The notes below the pieces were generated by a model. The model searched no databases. It was not told the origin of the DNA and saw only the letters and a program-made list of their open reading frames with translations. Below, one piece after another: positions 60,680 through 64,000 of a DNA stretch of 64,000 bases; within the stretch, counting starts at the first letter, position 1; each line of letters starts with the position of its first letter. The stretch spans positions 4,340,001-4,404,000 of the forward strand of contig CP170457.1 of NCBI GenBank assembly GCA_047947135.1, in the 5' to 3' direction. A program made the translations under genes and the position numbers. This DNA is from Planctobacterium sp047947135 (GTDB taxonomy: Bacteria; Pseudomonadota; Gammaproteobacteria; Enterobacterales; Alteromonadaceae).

Positions 60680-62212
60680 TTAAATCTTCACTGTTTTGCG
60701 ATTAATACCATATTCACGTAACTTGTTAGCAATCGCCGTATGGCTCAGCCCCAGCTTTTTGGCCAACTGCCGGGTACTGGGATAAGATGGGTATAACTTT
60801 CGCAACAACTCTTTTTCAAATCGTTTCACTTCTTCATCCAGAGTGCCTTCAAAATCTTCATCAATATAGCTCACTGTCGAGGCACAGGAAGGTAACTGTA
60901 AGTGCTCTTTATTGAGCTCTCGACCTTCAAGTACGGTAATGGCACGAAGTAATACATTTTCCATTTGCCTGGCGTTACCGGGCCAGGGGTAGGACATCAA
61001 AAAGTCGACACAAGACTTGCTGAGCTTCGGCGGTCGACGCCCCATTTTGTTGGCTTGCTGTTTTATCATGCTATCGGCAAGCGCAATGATATCCTGTTTG
61101 CGCTCACGTAGAGGTGGCACCACCAGCCCCAGCTCATTCAGCCGATAAAATAAGGTTTCCAAAAACAGGTTGTCGGCAACCATCTGACCGACATCGTTAT
61201 GGGTGGTAGACATTAATCTGAAACGCCGATGCTGTTCCTCGCCTTCCTTAGTGTCATTGCTACTATCCAAAAAGGACAACAGCACCTGCTGTGCAGATTT
61301 TGGCAGAGCATCGACATCCTTTAACATCAAAGTGCCGGTCTCAGCCTCTGCAAACTTGCTACGGAAAATATCGTTGAAATCCGTTTCAGGTAACACCTCC
61401 TGCACTTCTTCAGAGAATTGTTGGCAGTTCAATAGAACAAAGGGCCCTTCGGATTTTTTGCCGGCGGCATGACAGGCTTTAGCTAACAGCGTTTTGCCCA
61501 CACCTGACTCCCCAAACAGCATCAGATTAGCATCTGACTCCGCCAATTTTTTTGCTTCCTTGACGGTCTTTTTCATCACTGCACTGTTACTGTGAAACTG
61601 AGTGAAAGAATCTTCCTGGGACTGGTGAAAAGTACTGTATTGCTGACCTAATCGATATTCGGATTTCAACATAATCACCGCACCGGCCAGAATTTGACTT
61701 TTATTGGCATCCGGCACAAATACAGGCAGGATATCAGCAAGATAATCCTGTTCGATAAATTTCACTCGGGCAGTTTCGGCACTAATGGTCTTTTTCTCAA
61801 GCCAACGACCAAATTGAAAGCCTTTTACCAGATCTGCAATTTGCGAACCGTATAACTCCTCAGCAGGAATTTCCAAACTGGAAGAGACCGCATCATTACA
61901 CAGAATGAGATTGCCACGACTATCGATTGAAAATACCGGATCGGGCAATGTTTCCAATAACGCAATCAATTGATTGCGTTCTCTCTCGATAGGCATAAAT
62001 GGCGTTGTTTTTACATCCTGAACTCCTGACAGCTTTCTTATTTCAGGCATAAGATGCTGAAACTCGGAAAACTCGATGTTAGGAAAGCTCAAAAATATTT
62101 TTCCGCCCGCGTCAATCTCAATGCCTTTCAGGTCAACATGGTGTTTAACCAGAATGTCTAAAACATCCTGCGTAATGCCCAATCTATCCTGGCAGGTAAT
62201 TTCGAGGCGCAT
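60680..62212 (-). CDS. tyrR: TyrR/PhhR-like aromatic amino-acid regulator
   Basis: 510 residues from ATG 62212 (GGAG six bases upstream). ACT domain (MRLEITCQDRLGITQDVLDIL), PAS domain (LLETLPDPVFSIDSRGN), AAA+ domain with Walker A LMLFGESGVGKTLLAKA but a degenerate sigma-54 contact loop, and a C-terminal TyrR HTH (TRQLAKKLGLSHTAIANKL). With phhA and maiA nearby it is probably an activator of phenylalanine degradation (PhhR role). A TyrR-box-like site lies upstream. Confidence 0.94.
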   Translation of the reverse strand: MRLEITCQDRLGITQDVLDILVKHHVDLKGIEIDAGGKIFLSFPNIEFSEFQHLMPEIRKLSGVQDVKTTPFMPIERERNQLIALLETLPDPVFSIDSRGNLILCNDAVSSSLEIPAEELYGSQIADLVKGFQFGRWLEKKTISAETARVKFIEQDYLADILPVFVPDANKSQILAGAVIMLKSEYRLGQQYSTFHQSQEDSFTQFHSNSAVMKKTVKEAKKLAESDANLMLFGESGVGKTLLAKACHAAGKKSEGPFVLLNCQQFSEEVQEVLPETDFNDIFRSKFAEAETGTLMLKDVDALPKSAQQVLLSFLDSSNDTKEGEEQHRRFRLMSTTHNDVGQMVADNLFLETLFYRLNELGLVVPPLRERKQDIIALADSMIKQQANKMGRRPPKLSKSCVDFLMSYPWPGNARQMENVLLRAITVLEGRELNKEHLQLPSCASTVSYIDEDFEGTLDEEVKRFEKELLRKLYPSYPSTRQLAKKLGLSHTAIANKLREYGINRKTVKI

Positions 62213-62233
62213 TCGTTGCTCCAACACTAATAA

Positions 62234-62251
62234 TGTAAAGTTATTCTTACG
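62234..62251 (-). promoter_or_regulatory. TyrR-box-like palindrome upstream of tyrR
   Basis: TGTAAAGTTATTCTTACG against TGTAAA-N6-TTTACA: left half perfect, right half 4 of 6. It lies 22 bases before the start and would allow autoregulation. Confidence 0.5.
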
Positions 62252-62302
62252 GAATTTATATCAGAATGAGGCAAAAAGAAAGCGGGAAAAATGGAAATTT
62301 AC

Positions 62303-62501
62303 ATAATCCTGAATTAATCAGTTGGACAACTTGCAGTGTGCTTCTGGCAGCTTGAATGGTGTAGCCAAAGATAAAGGAATGGCCGCTATGCATGCTATAG
62401 CAGACTCACCTGAGGGGTGAACTGCGGCGTATTCGATATATTGTGTATTTTCATGCGGTTACCTTGCATTTAGCGCGGTCAACTGATTAATTCAGGATTA
62501 T
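62303..62501. mobile_element. IS-derived miniature element with 22-bp perfect terminal repeats
   Basis: Ends ATAATCCTGAATTAATCAG… (62303-62324) and its exact complement (62480-62501). On the minus strand a short ORF from 62454 starts MKIHNISNTPQFTPQVSLL and stops at once. About 100 bases of this end resemble 30009-30109. A TA sits at both ends, so a TA target is possible. It looks like an internally deleted IS of a family I do not recognise, lying between tyrR and phhA. Confidence 0.75.
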
Positions 62502-62560
62502 ATGTGCAGTGTGAAATAACAAGTTTAAGTGAGGCTCTCTTGAGCCTCACTTAAAATGTT

Positions 62561-63361
62561 TTAAGAGGCTACTGCCTGTTTCGGTGGGAACTTAGGCTCA
62601 AACAAACCTAATGCTTTCGCCTCTTCAACTTTCGCCATAAGATCCATCTCAGATAGCTCAAACAAGGCATCCAGGTTTTCCAATAAATAGTATATTGGCT
62701 GCATAATATCGATACGATAAGGCGTTCTTAACACATTAACCACATCAATGGGGAAGCGATCCACATCTTTACTTTCAAGTGACGCAACCGTCTCTCCCGG
62801 TGAAGATAGAATGCCACCACCGTAAATCCGCATACCTTGCGGTGTATTTAATAATCCGAATTCCACTGTAAACCAATAAAGTCGCGCCAAAAATACACGG
62901 TCTTCTTTTGACGCTGCTAAGCCTAATTTGCCGTATATATGGGTAAAGTGTGCGAAGGCAGGGTTAGTTAGCATTGGACAATGCCCAAAAATTTCGTGAA
63001 AAACGTCTGGTTCCTGAAGATAGTCAAACTCTTCACGTGTTCGAATAAACGTTGCTACCGGAAACTGTTTGGTGGCCAATAATCGGAAAAACTCACTAAA
63101 AGGAATGAGCGCTGGAACCTGTGCCGTTTTCCAACCTGTGGTTTCTTGCAATACTTTATCGACTTCATGCAACTGTGGAATGCGATCTTCTGGCAGTTGT
63201 AATAAATCCATGCCATGCATGAACTCTTCACATGCTCGCCCTTGCAACAATTTCATCTGGCGAGCAACCAGCTCACTCCAGATCTGGTTTTCTTCCTGTG
63301 ACCAGTCGATCAAACCTTCGCTATTTGGTTGACGTGATACGTAATTACTTGCTTTTGCCAT
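62561..63361 (-). CDS. phhA: Phenylalanine-4-hydroxylase
   Basis: 266 residues, monomeric bacterial type. YVSRQPNSEGLIDWSQEENQ, FIRTREEFDYLQEPDVFHEIFGHCPML with the two iron-ligand His, FTVEFGLLNTPQGMRIYG with the ligand Glu, and LSSPGETVASLES. Makes tyrosine from phenylalanine using iron and a pterin. The pterin recycling gene phhB is not visible within the window. A TyrR-like box is upstream. Confidence 0.96.
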   Translation of the reverse strand: MAKASNYVSRQPNSEGLIDWSQEENQIWSELVARQMKLLQGRACEEFMHGMDLLQLPEDRIPQLHEVDKVLQETTGWKTAQVPALIPFSEFFRLLATKQFPVATFIRTREEFDYLQEPDVFHEIFGHCPMLTNPAFAHFTHIYGKLGLAASKEDRVFLARLYWFTVEFGLLNTPQGMRIYGGGILSSPGETVASLESKDVDRFPIDVVNVLRTPYRIDIMQPIYYLLENLDALFELSEMDLMAKVEEAKALGLFEPKFPPKQAVAS

Positions 63362-63509
63362 AATTCACTCAAAATAGTTTGTAAGAGGCGCAACGCATTA
63401 ACTGGGAATCCCGTTAACTCGTAGCCGAAATCGCTCTTAATTTGGACGAAAGTCTAATGATTTCGTTGCGAAGTGAAAGCTCTGGGGGCACTATAGCAAT
63501 TGACAAAAA

Positions 63510-63527
63510 TGTAACGTTATGGTTACA
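63510..63527 (-). promoter_or_regulatory. TyrR-box-like palindrome upstream of phhA
   Basis: TGTAACGTTATGGTTACA, perfect inverted arms, a close match to TGTAAA-N6-TTTACA. 149 bases upstream of the phhA start; a TATAGT (about 63491-63496) downstream of it may be the -10. A 5' leader hairpin (TTAAC…GTTAA, 63397-63417) lies between. Confidence 0.65.
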
Positions 63528-63570
63528 CTGTATTTTTATTCTCTTTATTAATCATATAGTTAAAAAATAA

Positions 63571-63594
63571 AAAAGCGGCTTCTTGCCGCTTTTT
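63571..63594 (-). terminator. Rho-independent terminator after the pspC gene
   Basis: AAAAGCGGC (63571-63579) pairs with GCCGCTTTT (63585-63593), with A and T runs on each side, 19 bases beyond the pspC stop. Confidence 0.85.
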
Positions 63595-63612
63595 CGCTAA
63601 ACCGTTCTAACC

Positions 63613-64000
63613 TTAAAGGTTACTGATTTCCCGATTCAATTGAAATTCTTTCGAAGTCACATAACTTTCCACTTTACGGAGTCGTTGTTCCAGCCGGTCA
63701 AAACTAGCAGTAATGTCTTTAAATGCCTGTCTGGGTGGCTCTCCTGCTTGCCAGACTTTCGATTTCACTTCGACTTTAACTTCTTCACTTTCACTGTTTG
63801 AGCCCCAGTTAAATTGCTTGGCTCCGGAATGTGAATCTGACTGAGCTCCTGGATCCTTCTCCAGGATGAACCAGGCAACGACATAAGCCACCAAAAAGAA
63901 ACTCCCCGTTAGCAGCACTCCAGAGATAAAAATGATGCGTATTAACCAAAGTTCCCAGCCGAAGTACTTGGCAATACCGGCACATACACCTGCCAATTTG
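63613..64000 (-). CDS. pspC: PspC-domain membrane protein (5' end outside the window)
   Basis: About 129 codons to the right edge; the frame stays open (KLAGVCAGIAKYFGWELWLIR), so the true start lies beyond position 64000. The PspC domain has its membrane helix IIFISGVLLTGSFFLVAYVVAWFIL, followed by a linker and a C-terminal coiled coil (FDRLEQRLRKVESYV). In enterics PspC senses envelope stress and binds PspA. pspA and pspB would be expected just upstream, outside the window. Confidence 0.88.
   Translation of the reverse strand, partial: KLAGVCAGIAKYFGWELWLIRIIFISGVLLTGSFFLVAYVVAWFILEKDPGAQSDSHSGAKQFNWGSNSESEEVKVEVKSKVWQAGEPPRQAFKDITASFDRLEQRLRKVESYVTSKEFQLNREISNL

Overview
The window reads as chromosomal DNA of a marine gammaproteobacterium of the Alteromonadales type. 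The basis is gene content and protein style: a complete his operon with hisBd fusion, a thrABC operon with an enteric-type leader, the apt-dnaX-ybaB-recR-htpG-adk order, a TonB2-type energiser operon with a DUF3450 protein and TtpC-like channel, a large TonB-dependent receptor, and a phenylalanine/tryptophan degradation block. The species cannot be named from the sequence alone.

Layout. 1-2.7 kb: the 3' part of an RND efflux pump, an azurin and a DUF3545 protein. 2.8-8.5 kb (minus): thrL-thrA-thrB-thrC-ung, with an attenuator and a MetJ-box-like operator. 8.8-12.1 kb: small single genes (PhnA/YjdM-like, an unknown, a GFA-type protein, a double alpha/beta-hydrolase). 12.1-14.6 kb: a hipBST-like tripartite toxin-antitoxin island beside a LysR remnant. 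15.1-22.6 kb: hisL leader plus hisGDCBHAFI. 22.65-22.96 kb: a strongly palindromic element with no gene. 23-29.2 kb: a truncated HicB-like gene, a solute-binding protein, a btuDC-cobO-btuF operon (minus), an ibpA-like sHsp with a ROSE-like thermometer, and a MAPEG protein. 29.2-38.2 kb (minus): the adk/htpG/recR/ybaB/dnaX/apt block, split between htpG and adk by a group II intron sitting on the htpG terminator and by an IS remnant; dnaX is split by a frameshift at A8. 38.2-40.7 kb (minus): an hvfABC-type RiPP operon whose precursor carries 20 EGKCG motifs. 41-46 kb (minus): a TonB2-like operon. 46.3-56.1 kb: a TPR-sulfotransferase, a TPR-2OG-oxygenase gene split by an IS5-type element, a methyltransferase, an IS4-type element inserted in a terminator hairpin, and a 970-residue TonB receptor. 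56.3-64 kb: tryptophan 2,3-dioxygenase, ComFB-like protein, 4.5S RNA, Leu/Phe dehydrogenase with a divergent Lrp-type regulator, maleylacetoacetate isomerase, a TyrR/PhhR-like regulator, an IS-derived miniature element, phenylalanine hydroxylase and a partial PspC.

Functional links. The thr and his operons carry classical leader-peptide attenuators. The thr leader also has a run of Met codons, and its promoter overlaps a perfect AGACGTCT box, suggesting methionine as well as Thr/Ile input. The aromatic block (kynA, ldh/pdh, maiA, tyrR/phhR, phhA) looks like a degradative regulon with TyrR-box-like palindromes. The hvf operon, TonB2 operon, receptor and TPR-linked modification enzymes lie near each other and may concern metal or nutrient handling at the envelope; that link is inference.

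The most interesting items are the 20-motif HvfA precursor, the Met-responsive design of the thr leader, the hipBST-like locus, the cruciform element at 22.65 kb, the reconstructable IS insertion in the TPR-oxygenase gene, the IS in a terminator, the reversed dnaX frameshift, and the two related IS remnants at 30.0 and 62.3 kb.
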